A stretch of DNA of 6,991 bases from Actinomycetota bacterium (lineage in GTDB: Bacteria; Actinomycetota; Thermoleophilia; Solirubrobacterales; 70-9): NCBI GenBank assembly GCA_005884985.1, contig VAYK01000058.1, positions 1 through 6,991 of the forward strand, given 5' to 3'. Positions 1-5,617 of the stretch are shown one piece after another. Made by a program: the position numbers and the translations under genes. The notes beneath the pieces are model-generated. The model was given only the letters and a program-made list of their open reading frames with translations, was not told the origin of the DNA and ran no database searches. Numbering within the stretch: the stretch's first letter is position 1; every line of letters begins with the position of its first letter.

Positions 1-104
1 GGCGCTTTCGGCGCCTTGGCCCCGGTCGTTCGGGCTCGCTGCCCTGCGACTGGGTGGACGCCGTCGACGCGGACGGCAGCCGGGTGACGGTCGACCTCAG
101 GTGA
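1..104 (+). CDS. 3' end of an unidentified gene (partial)
   Basis: The frame that ends at TGA 102-104 is open from the window's left edge, and its last roughly 20 codons almost all end in G or C. They read as a plausible protein C-terminus (DWVDAVDADGSRVTVDLR). Only about 33 codons are visible and no domain can be recognised, so no function is assigned. Another frame starting at base 1 is also open but stops at 85-87, so the exact frame in the first 40 bases is uncertain and could hide an indel. The gene is convergent with the GntR regulator and the two coding ends overlap by 8 nt. It could be a chance open frame, because a high-GC stretch of 100 nt is easily open. Confidence 0.45.
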   Translation, partial: RFRRLGPGRSGSLPCDWVDAVDADGSRVTVDLR

Positions 105-693
105 GGCCGGCGAGGATGTGCTCGGTGCACTCGATGTGCTCGCGCATCAGGCGGACCGCGCGCGAGCCGTCGCCCCTGCGAAGCAGCGTCACCAGCCGCC
201 TCGCGGCCACCAGCCGGGGCGAGCTCGCCGCCTCCGCGATCCCGATGTGGAAGCGGATGTCGGCCCGGCGGTAGTCCTCGAAGTCAATCGCGCCGGCCAT
301 CTTGGAGACCAGCTCACCGAGGCGCTCGAGCTGGTCGGCCTCGGCCCGCTCGGCCGCCAGGATCGTGGCGCCGGCCTCGACGGCTACCCGGTAGTCGAGC
401 ACCGCCCAGGTCTCCTCCCCGAGTGGCTTGCCGTCCTTCTCCGCCAGCGGCGGTCGCTCGGCGACGAACGTGCCCCCGGTTCGTCCCCGCGAGGAGACCA
501 GGTGACCGCTCTGCATCAGCGTGGTCAGCGCCTCGCGAAGCGTCGAGCGCGAGATCCCGAGCTGGCCCGCCAGGTCGCGCTCGGCAGGCAGGCGGCTGCC
601 CGCCGGCAGCAGCCCGAGGCGGATGGCGGTGCCAAGTCGCTCGACCGTCTCCTCGAACGTGGTCGGAGGACGAACGGGCTTGAAGACCTCCAC
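97..693 (-). CDS. FadR-subfamily GntR transcriptional regulator with shortened FCD domain
   Basis: This is a DNA-binding regulator of the FadR branch of the GntR family, 198 aa from the GTG at 691-693. Residues about 12-75 form the winged helix-turn-helix, with the signature LPAERDLAGQLGISRSTLREAL and the wing around SSRGRTGGTF. Residues about 95-198 are a ligand-binding FCD domain. The metal-ligand pair D145-x3-H149 (ADIRFH) and the C-terminal H186 (MREH) are present. The usual stretch of about 45 residues between the first and second ligand His is only about 15 here, and the second His position falls on Ala164. An internal deletion of about 30 residues is therefore inferred. A longer open frame reaches 879, but its extra N-terminus is Arg/Gly-rich without homology, overlaps the divergent gene, and family members usually begin near EVFKPVRPP. 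No strong ribosome binding site precedes the GTG. The regulator probably controls itself and the divergent hydrolase. Its effector is unknown. Confidence 0.85.
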   Translation of the reverse strand: MEVFKPVRPPTTFEETVERLGTAIRLGLLPAGSRLPAERDLAGQLGISRSTLREALTTLMQSGHLVSSRGRTGGTFVAERPPLAEKDGKPLGEETWAVLDYRVAVEAGATILAAERAEADQLERLGELVSKMAGAIDFEDYRRADIRFHIGIAEAASSPRLVAARRLVTLLRRGDGSRAVRLMREHIECTEHILAGLT

Positions 694-707
694 CAGGGCC
701 GTGTCGC

Positions 708-730
708 GCTGCACCAGGCAAAGGTACAGC
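708..730. promoter_or_regulatory. Inverted repeat, candidate operator in divergent spacer
   Basis: Arms GCTGCACC (708-715) and GGTACAGC (723-730) are complementary at 7 of 8 positions around a 7-nt centre. The repeat lies 15 nt upstream of the chosen regulator start and about 70 nt upstream of the hydrolase start, where an autoregulating GntR protein would bind. It does not match the classical FadR pattern (GGT-n-ACC); the half-sites have the opposite polarity. The operator role is inferred from position and symmetry only. Confidence 0.3.
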
Positions 731-800
731 GGCAAGTCCAAATCCACCACGGCTGGCTCGCATCGCGGGTCCCGGCGGCCCGCCGATATCGTCCCCCGCC

Positions 801-1733
801 GTGAACGGCCGGTTCGACCCGTGGCAGCTCGACCTGCACGGCCATCGGGTGATCTACCGGATCGCCGGCAGCGGCCCACCCGTGGTCTTGATTCACGGCA
901 TGGTGAACTCGTCGCGCCACTGGGAGGCCGTGGCGCTGCGCCTCGCCGCCGACTACACGGTGATCGCGCCGGACCTGATCGGCCACGGCGACTCCGCCAC
1001 GCCTCGCGGCGACTACTCGCTCGGTGCGCACGCGGCCAGCATTCGTGACCTGCTCGCGGTGCTCGGCATCGACAGGGCGACGATCGTCGGCCACTCCCTC
1101 GGCGGCGGCGTGGCGATGCAGTTCTTCTACCAGTTCCCGCAACGCGTCGAGCGAATGGTGCTCGTCTCTAGCGGCGGGCTGGGTCGCGAGGTGAGTCCCA
1201 TGCTCCGCGGCGCGGCGCTCCCCGGCGCGGCCGCCCTGCTCTGGCTGGCCGCCCACCCACAAGTTGAGGCGGGGCTATCGCACATGGGCGAGCGGCTGCG
1301 GGCACGGGGCTCGGGGAAGGGGGTCTACCTTCAAGCCATCGCCCGGGCGCTGCAGCCGCTCCAGCGGCCCGGCGCACGCAAGGCCTTCCTGCAGACGCTG
1401 CGGTCGGTGATCGACGCCCAAGGCCAGCGGGTAAGCGCGCGGGACCGCCTCTACCTGCTCGGTCCGCTCCCGACGCTGATCGTCTGGGGAGCGCGCGACA
1501 ACACCATCCCGGTCTCCCATGGACGCTACGCGCACCAGGCGATTCCCCATAGCCGGTTCGAGATCCTCCCCCGCGCCGCGCACTTCCCGCACCTGGAGAA
1601 TCCCGAGGGGCTTGCCGCGGTGCTGCGGGACTTCCTCGAGACGACCCAGCCGGGCCGGATCGACGATGAGGACTGGGGTCGCCTGATCGCGCCGCACTCG
1701 CCGCGCAGCCGGGTGCTCGAGCCTGCCGCTTAG
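801..1733 (+). CDS. Alpha/beta-fold hydrolase
   Basis: A 310-aa soluble hydrolase of the alpha/beta-fold superfamily (esterase, epoxide-hydrolase or meta-cleavage-hydrolase type), complete in length. The HG oxyanion motif is at residues 32-33 (VVLIHGMVNSS) and the nucleophile elbow GHSLG is at 97-101, with Ser99 as nucleophile. The acid Asp233 lies in VWGARDNTIP and the base His261 in AAHFPHLENP, so the catalytic triad is intact. Residues about 130-215 form the variable cap that would decide the substrate, and they give no recognisable specificity. The start is GTG at 801. No good ribosome binding site is seen upstream, but the N-terminal strand (DLHGHRVIYRIAG) begins right after it, as expected for the family. 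The C-terminal roughly 25 residues (IDDEDW... LEPAA) are a non-conserved tail. There is no signal peptide, so it is probably cytosolic. It is divergent from the GntR regulator, which likely controls it. Confidence 0.9.
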   Translation: MNGRFDPWQLDLHGHRVIYRIAGSGPPVVLIHGMVNSSRHWEAVALRLAADYTVIAPDLIGHGDSATPRGDYSLGAHAASIRDLLAVLGIDRATIVGHSLGGGVAMQFFYQFPQRVERMVLVSSGGLGREVSPMLRGAALPGAAALLWLAAHPQVEAGLSHMGERLRARGSGKGVYLQAIARALQPLQRPGARKAFLQTLRSVIDAQGQRVSARDRLYLLGPLPTLIVWGARDNTIPVSHGRYAHQAIPHSRFEILPRAAHFPHLENPEGLAAVLRDFLETTQPGRIDDEDWGRLIAPHSPRSRVLEPAA

Positions 1734-1819
1734 GGGGCGCCTGCCTCACATCGCTCAGGTCGGCCGGGGGTGGTCGGGGTCTCTGGTTGTGGTCGCGGCA
1801 GCCGCCGGGAACGGACCCC

Positions 1820-1848
1820 TTGACGGGGCGGGCGTGGTGGGGTTGAAT
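1820..1848 (+). promoter_or_regulatory. Putative sigma70-like promoter for the metalloprotease
   Basis: TTGACG (1820-1825, five of six to the -35 consensus) is followed after exactly 17 nt by TTGAAT (1843-1848, four of six to the -10 consensus). Transcription would begin near 1855, giving a 5' leader of about 80 nt before the ATG at 1937. In a GC-rich genome such matches are uncommon, but the -10 lacks the usual second-position A, so this is only moderately supported. Confidence 0.35.
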
Positions 1849-1920
1849 GGGCACGAGATCCGAGTCGGCGAGCGCTTCGGCGGAACCGGGCTTGGGCGGC
1901 GGTAATGGGTAGGCAGGAAG

Positions 1921-1927
1921 AGAGGAG
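1921..1927 (+). promoter_or_regulatory. Ribosome binding site fixing the metalloprotease start
   Basis: AGAGGAG ends 9 nt before the ATG at 1937. An in-frame TAG at 1931-1933 rules out any earlier start, so the protein cannot carry an upstream signal peptide in this frame. Confidence 0.7.
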
Positions 1928-1936
1928 CGCTAGCTG

Positions 1937-2842
1937 ATGAGTCCAGCCCCCCGCAGGCGCCGATGCGGTGCGATGCAAGTGCACGAGCGGCTGTTGGAGA
2001 CCCACCCCTCCTTCCGCCAAAATCAAGCCCGGATCGATCAGTTCACCGAGCGGAGCATCGCCTCTGGAGTGGCGCAGGGCGTGACCCGCAAGCTGATCAC
2101 GATCCCGGTGGTCGTCCACGTGGTCTACAAGCGCGACCGCGAGAACATCTCGAAGGCCCAGATCCGGAGCCAGATCAGCGTTCTGAATCGCGACTTTGGC
2201 GCCACCAACCCGGACAAGAGCAAGGTCCCGGCCGTCTGGAAGGGGCTGGTCCGCAACGCCAAGATCAAGTTCGCCCTTGCGACCAAGGATCCGAAGGGCA
2301 AGAAGACCGACGGGGTGACGCGAACCAAGACCAACCGAAGCTCGTTCGGGGCCGACGACTCGGTGAAGTCGGCGTCCAGCGGCGGCGCCAACCCCTGGCC
2401 GAGGAACCGCTACCTGAACCTCTGGGTCTGCAACCTGGGCGGCGGCCTGCTCGGCTACGCGCAATTCCCGGGTGGCCCGGGGCGAACGGACGGCGTGGTC
2501 ATCCTGTACAGCGCCTTCGGCACGCAGGGCGAGGCAAAGGCGCCCTTCAACCTGGGCCGCACCGCCACGCACGAGATCGGCCACTGGCTGAACCTGCGCC
2601 ACATCTGGGGCGACACGATGGATTGCAGCAGCGGCGACCGGGTCGCCGACACCCCGAACGCCGCCGGACCGAACTACGGTAAGCCGACGTTCCCGCACAT
2701 CACCTGCAACAACGGTCCCAACGGCGACATGTTCATGAACTACATGGACTACGTCGACGACGCCGCGATGGTCATGTTCTCCGACGGCCAGATAACGCGC
2801 ATGAACGCCGCCCTGGCCGGGCCTCGCTCGCACTTCGCCTGA
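1937..2842 (+). CDS. M43-family zinc metalloprotease (pappalysin/cytophagalysin type)
   Basis: A 301-aa metzincin endopeptidase. The zinc motif HEIGHWLNLRH occupies residues 212-222 (His212, His216 and His222 as ligands, Glu213 as catalytic base) and is followed by IWGD, typical of M43. The Met-turn is MNYMDY (residues 267-272, Met270). Cys230 and Cys257 flank a VADTP segment and match the pair that forms a disulfide near the calcium sites in ulilysin-type enzymes. The position that is Gly in the textbook metzincin motif is Asn219, a variant I recall in many bacterial M43 proteins. The N-terminus (RRRRCGAMQVHERLL) has no hydrophobic signal segment. Its Arg-Cys-Gly at 9-11 resembles the cysteine switch proposed for proulilysin, with residues about 1-55 as a short propeptide. 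Residues 65-135 are unusually Lys-rich. It is preceded by its own likely promoter, and a small gene follows 13 nt downstream. The substrate is unknown. Confidence 0.93.
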   Translation: MSPAPRRRRCGAMQVHERLLETHPSFRQNQARIDQFTERSIASGVAQGVTRKLITIPVVVHVVYKRDRENISKAQIRSQISVLNRDFGATNPDKSKVPAVWKGLVRNAKIKFALATKDPKGKKTDGVTRTKTNRSSFGADDSVKSASSGGANPWPRNRYLNLWVCNLGGGLLGYAQFPGGPGRTDGVVILYSAFGTQGEAKAPFNLGRTATHEIGHWLNLRHIWGDTMDCSSGDRVADTPNAAGPNYGKPTFPHITCNNGPNGDMFMNYMDYVDDAAMVMFSDGQITRMNAALAGPRSHFA

Positions 2843-2855
2843 GCTCAGGGCTGCG

Positions 2856-3173
2856 ATGCCGGAGTTCGAGCCCCGACTGCTGCACCGGCGTTGGGTTCAT
2901 GCCCACGAGGAGGACACCGACCGCGAGATGGTCTTTCGGCCCGCGGAGGTCGAGTTGCCGCCGTCACGTGGCCGGGTCGCCTTCGAGCTGAGGCCGGACG
3001 GCACCTTCGTCGAGTCGGGCATCGGTCCCACCGATCGGTCCGAGCCCGCGAGTGGCAGGTGGCAGCTCGAGGACGGCGAGAAGATCGTCCTCGGCGAGGG
3101 CGCCCCTGGAGGGGCGCCGCGGGTGATGCGCATCGCGGCCTTGGACCAGGACCGGCTCGTGGTGGAGAGGTGA
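2856..3173 (+). CDS. Small conserved hypothetical protein, predicted beta-rich
   Basis: A 105-aa protein that reads like a conserved but uncharacterised actinobacterial family. It opens with PEFEPRLLHRRWVHAHEEDT and contains FRPAEVELPPSRGRVAFELR, then PDGTFVESGIGPTDR, GRWQLEDGEKIVL and MRIAALDQDRLVVER. The alternating short strands, a Trp-containing GRWQL strand and a closing L-V-V strand suggest a small lipocalin-like or META-like barrel. That fold is a guess from pattern. There is no signal peptide, membrane segment or Cys. The ATG at 2856 lies 13 nt after the metalloprotease stop with only a weak AGGG upstream, so translation may depend on the upstream gene. A functional link with the protease is possible but not shown. 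The gene is convergent with the FAD oxidoreductase, with 16 nt between their ends. Confidence 0.78.
   Translation: MPEFEPRLLHRRWVHAHEEDTDREMVFRPAEVELPPSRGRVAFELRPDGTFVESGIGPTDRSEPASGRWQLEDGEKIVLGEGAPGGAPRVMRIAALDQDRLVVER
3099..3118. repeat. Perfect 8-bp GC hairpin inside the end of a small gene
   Basis: GGCGCCCC (3099-3106), loop TGGA, GGGGCGCC (3111-3118) is a perfect inverted repeat about 55 nt before the stop of the 2856-3173 gene. No T-run follows on either strand. It could form a very stable RNA stem on either transcript between the convergent genes, or simply reflect the Gly/Ala/Pro codons GAPGGAP. Confidence 0.5.
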
Positions 3174-3189
3174 GGGAGCCGCCCAACCG

Positions 3190-4626
3190 CTACCCGCCGA
3201 ACTCGCGTCGCAGAGCGGCTCGGGCCGCGAAGTAGCCGCACATCGCGTGGGCCCCGCCTCCCGGTGGGGTCGAGGACGAGCAGATGTAGAGGCCACGAGC
3301 CGGTGTCGCGTAGGGGACCAGGCGAGCGGTGGGCCGGGTAAACAGCTGCCGAATGTCCTGAATGCCCCCGTTGATGTCGCCGCCGACGTAATTGGCGTTG
3401 TAGCTCTCCATCTCGGGAGCTGTGATCACGCTCCGATCCAGGATCAGATCGCGGAAGCCCGGCGCGAAGCGCTCCACCTGCGCCTCGATGCGCTCGCTCA
3501 TGTCCTGCGCGGAGCCGCTGGGCACATGGCAGTAGGCCCACGCGGTGTGCTTGCCCTCGGGCGCCCGCGTCGCGTCGAATGGGCTCTGCTGGGCGAGCAG
3601 CACGTAGGGACGCTCCGGATGCCGGCCGTGCCAGACCTCGGCCTCGGAGCGGGCGATCTCCTCGAGAGTTGCCCCGAGATGCACCGTGGCAGCGCGGCTG
3701 CAGCTCTCGGCGCGCCAGGGAATCGGCCCGTCGAGGGCCCAGTCGAGCTTGCAGACCCCCGGTCCGTAGCGGTAGCGAGCGAGTCGGCGGCGGTAGGTGG
3801 CAGGTAGCCGGTCTGCGGCGATCCGAAGCACCTGGCGCGGGGTGAGATCGAACAGGACGATCCCGCTCGGTGGGAGCTCCGCAATCGACGACACGGGGTG
3901 CGAGGTTGCGATCTGTCCGCCGAGCTTGCGCAGGTGCGAGCCCAGCGCGTCGGCGATGCGCTGCGAGCCGCCGCGAGCCAGCGGCCAGCCGAACGCGTGC
4001 GCCATCATCGCCAAGACCAGCCGCGCCGCCGCGGTGATCGTGGCCGTAAGCGGCATCATGGAGTGCGCGGCCACGCCGGCGAACAGGCCCCGAGCGTGTT
4101 CCGTTTCGAACCGCCGACTGGCCAGGCCCTTCGCCGAGCGCAGCGCGGAGAGCCCGAAGCGTGCAGTCACCAGCGGATGGCGCGGAGCCCTCAATGGCCC
4201 AAAGACGTCGCCGATGACCTCGTTGGCGGCGTCGGCAAGCGGACCCATGAGCCGGCGATAGCTCTCCGCGTCGGCGCCGAGACCCTCGGCGGTCGCCTCG
4301 ACGGAGCGCTCCAGGACCGCGGCCGTGCCGTCGTCGAAGGGGTGGGCGAGCGGGGAGGGCGGGTGGATCAGCTCCAGACCGTGCTCGGCGAGCGGGAGCT
4401 CCCGGAGGAACGGTGATCCGAGCGCCATCGGATGAATGGCGGAGCAGACATCGTGAACGAAGCCCGCCCGCGTCAGCTCCGCCGAGCGCGTCCCGCCGCC
4501 GATCGTCTCCTTCGCCTCGAGCACCAGCACCGATCGACCCGCGCGCGCGAGAACGATCGCCGCGCCGAGGCCGTTGGGCCCCGAGCCGACGACGATCGCG
4601 TCGTATTCGCTCAGGCCGGCGCGCAT
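3190..4626 (-). CDS. FAD-dependent oxidoreductase, phytoene-desaturase/PYROXD2-like
   Basis: A 478-aa flavoprotein of the phytoene-dehydrogenase-like (CrtI-related, PYROXD2-like) amine-oxidase/GMC-type Rossmann group. The dinucleotide-binding motif GSGPNG is at residues 14-19, the ribose-binding acid Glu37 closes VLVLEA, and GGGTRS follows at 43-48. The C-terminal FAD-contact segment SSSTPPGGGAHAMCGY is at about 449-464. The middle includes a conserved GDINGG motif (414-419) and RYGPGVCKLDWALDGPIPW. Length matches relatives, and I see no damage. The start is ATG 4626, with GGGGGAG 10 nt upstream. No carotenoid-pathway gene (crtB, crtE) is nearby, so a desaturase role is not implied and the substrate is unknown. 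It is the last gene of a minus-strand series and lies 47 nt downstream of the frameshifted gene, so it may share that transcript. The protein is probably cytosolic or membrane-associated. Confidence 0.93.
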   Translation of the reverse strand: MRAGLSEYDAIVVGSGPNGLGAAIVLARAGRSVLVLEAKETIGGGTRSAELTRAGFVHDVCSAIHPMALGSPFLRELPLAEHGLELIHPPSPLAHPFDDGTAAVLERSVEATAEGLGADAESYRRLMGPLADAANEVIGDVFGPLRAPRHPLVTARFGLSALRSAKGLASRRFETEHARGLFAGVAAHSMMPLTATITAAARLVLAMMAHAFGWPLARGGSQRIADALGSHLRKLGGQIATSHPVSSIAELPPSGIVLFDLTPRQVLRIAADRLPATYRRRLARYRYGPGVCKLDWALDGPIPWRAESCSRAATVHLGATLEEIARSEAEVWHGRHPERPYVLLAQQSPFDATRAPEGKHTAWAYCHVPSGSAQDMSERIEAQVERFAPGFRDLILDRSVITAPEMESYNANYVGGDINGGIQDIRQLFTRPTARLVPYATPARGLYICSSSTPPGGGAHAMCGYFAARAALRREFGG

Positions 4627-4636
4627 AGTCTCACGG

Positions 4637-4643
4637 CTCCCCC
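4637..4643 (-). promoter_or_regulatory. Ribosome binding site of the FAD oxidoreductase
   Basis: On the minus strand GGGGGAG lies 10 nt before the ATG at 4626, supporting that start, which places the GSGPNG motif at the usual distance from the N-terminus. Confidence 0.6.
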
Positions 4644-4673
4644 GCGCGTTTCAGATCGGCCCGCGGCGCTCAG

Positions 4674-5338
4674 TCAGGCGCTTGACCGCGCGCTCTGCTT
4701 GCCGCCGTTGGACGACACTTCCTCGAGCCCCTCGACGCGAGGGCGCCCTCCGTTCGCGGTCGATCCGTTGCCGTTCACCTCCGGAGGCCCGTTGGGCGCG
4801 ATCGCCGGCTGGCCGCTGCCCTTCACGTGGGCCTGGCCGTTGCCGTTGATCGTGACCGCTGACTGGTCGGGGCGCTGCTCATCGCCAGTGGCCAACAGGG
4901 TGTCGAGGAGCTCGAATGCGCGCTCCGTGTCACCGCGGGCCGCCGTAATGCGTGCCGCGTAGTCCCCGGCGCCCTCGTCGGGGCGCACGGTGGCGCCGAG
5001 CCCGCAGAAGACGGCGATCCGCAGCCGCATCTCGACTCTGCTCCAAAGACGGCGAACCACACCGCGACCCGGTTCCGGCTGCCACGCGAGCCCACGATGC
5101 GCGCCGCGTAGGGGCCCAGTCGCTGGCGCTCGGCGTGGGGGGCGCGATCGTTCCAGCCACGCAGGAACGCCCCGATCACCGGGCAGACGCAAGTGGGCCG
5201 ATCGCTGAACTCCTCTTCGGCGATCACCGAGGCCAGCTCGACCACGCAGACGCCCTCCCGAGGTGACGAGTGACTGCCCGAAGCCAGACGGACCGGCGTG
5301 CCGTCTGGCATTACCGCGCCGTCGCGCTTCGCCGTCAT
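4674..5338 (-). pseudogene. Frameshifted Cys-containing hypothetical gene with Asn-Gly-rich tail
   Basis: Two minus-strand frames look like one gene. From ATG 5338, with AGGGAG just upstream, the first frame encodes about 88 residues that look genuinely coding. They include GVCVVELASVIAEEEFSDRP, then CVCPVIGAFLRGWND (Cys31, Cys50, Cys52) and GPYAARIVGSRGSR. This opening resembles an uncharacterised actinobacterial family. After about 5098 that frame becomes Ser/Pro/Arg-rich nonsense and stops at 4823. The neighbouring frame takes over between about 5098 and 5040 (GRGVVRRLWSRVEMRLRIAV, then GLGATVRPDEGAGDYAARI and FELLDTLLATGDE) and ends at TGA 4674. The change equals loss of one base, or a longer deletion not divisible by three. 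The last roughly 60 residues are disordered and Asn-Gly-rich. Alternatives are two overlapping genes or a sequencing indel. No function is assigned. The gene is translationally linked to the upstream membrane protein. Confidence 0.65.
5283..5309. repeat. Perfect 9-bp inverted repeat early in a coding region
   Basis: GCCAGACGG (5283-5291) and CCGTCTGGC (5301-5309) are exact reverse complements around a 9-nt centre. In the minus-strand mRNA they fall about 30-56 nt after the ATG at 5338, codons 10-19 of the frameshifted gene, and could form a hairpin downstream of the initiating ribosome. Confidence 0.5.
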
Positions 5339-5342
5339 CGCT

Positions 5343-5348
5343 CTCCCT
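5343..5348 (-). promoter_or_regulatory. Ribosome binding site overlapping the upstream stop codon
   Basis: On the minus strand AGGGAG lies 4 nt before the ATG at 5338 and overlaps the TAG (5347-5349) of the membrane-protein gene, so the two genes are probably on one transcript and translationally coupled. It decides the start of the frameshifted gene. Confidence 0.6.
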
Positions 5349-5598
5349 AGAAACCTCGGCGCTCGCGCTGTTTGTTGAGTGCCCGTCTGACCCGCGGATC
5401 GCCGCCGCGGTCGGCGAGCTCGTTGGCGACGCGCAGGTTGCGGATCAGCACGAGCGCGGCGAGGATCGTCGTCACCACGGTCAGCCCCGCCACTTTCGCC
5501 GGCGGGATGGTCGCCAGGGTGACGAAGAAGACGTAGAGCACGATCGCCCACAGCGCCAAGAGCCAAAGCGAAAGCCGAAACCGTCCCAGCAATTGCAT
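5347..5598 (-). CDS. Small two-helix membrane protein
   Basis: An 83-aa integral membrane protein with two hydrophobic segments at about residues 9-31 (LSLWLLALWAIVLYVFFVTLA) and 36-58 (VAGLTVVTTILAALVLI), joined by a short TIPPAK turn. A charged cytoplasmic-looking tail follows (RNLRVANELADRGG to NKQRERRGF). The start is ATG 5598 because AAGGAG sits 5 nt upstream. An in-frame ATG at 5622 would add eight residues but has no comparable site. No family is recognised with certainty. Small two-helix proteins of this kind often sit beside RDD or other membrane genes. It follows the RDD gene by 119 nt and its stop overlaps the ribosome binding site of the next gene. Its role is unknown. Confidence 0.82.
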   Translation of the reverse strand: MQLLGRFRLSLWLLALWAIVLYVFFVTLATIPPAKVAGLTVVTTILAALVLIRNLRVANELADRGGDPRVRRALNKQRERRGF

Positions 5599-5603
5599 CA
5601 GGT

Positions 5604-5609
5604 CTCCTT
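5604..5609 (-). promoter_or_regulatory. Ribosome binding site choosing the inner ATG
   Basis: AAGGAG on the minus strand, 5 nt before ATG 5598. It lies inside the longer frame starting at 5622 and is the reason the shorter 83-aa protein is preferred. Confidence 0.65.
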
Positions 5610-5617
5610 CGCAGCTG

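Larger units (their letters stand above)
1734..1936. other. Intergenic spacer, about 200 nt
   Basis: This spacer separates the hydrolase from the metalloprotease and is G-rich on the plus strand. It contains the promoter-like element at 1820-1848 and the ribosome binding site at 1921-1927. A CCCC-TTGAC-GGGG inverted repeat (1816-1828) overlaps the -35 element, but no T-run follows, so I see no intrinsic terminator for the hydrolase. No open frame here looks coding. Confidence 0.6.

Noticed and set aside
1..15. GGCGC-TTTCG-GCGCC hairpin at the left edge
   Set aside because: A 5-bp stem in GC-rich DNA at the window boundary, inside a probable coding region and with no T-run, is not distinguishable from chance.
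118..804. Long plus-strand open frame (228 aa) opposite the GntR regulator
   Set aside because: It is Arg/Ala/Gln-rich without motifs and is the antisense of a clear winged-HTH gene with good codon bias. This is a typical high-GC shadow.
694..879. N-terminal extension of the GntR regulator to 879
   Set aside because: The extra residues are Arg/Gly-rich, overlap the divergent hydrolase start and precede the usual family N-terminus (EVFKPVRPP).
1730..2833. Minus-strand 367-aa open frame across the metalloprotease
   Set aside because: It is the antisense shadow of an unmistakable HExxH protease and has no recognisable domain.
3190..4626. Carotenoid biosynthesis cluster
   Set aside because: The flavoenzyme is phytoene-desaturase-like, but no phytoene synthase, GGPP synthase or cyclase gene accompanies it.
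5040..5098. Programmed ribosomal frameshifting
   Set aside because: No slippery heptamer or adjacent stimulatory hairpin is visible at the crossing, so a mutation or sequencing error explains it more simply.
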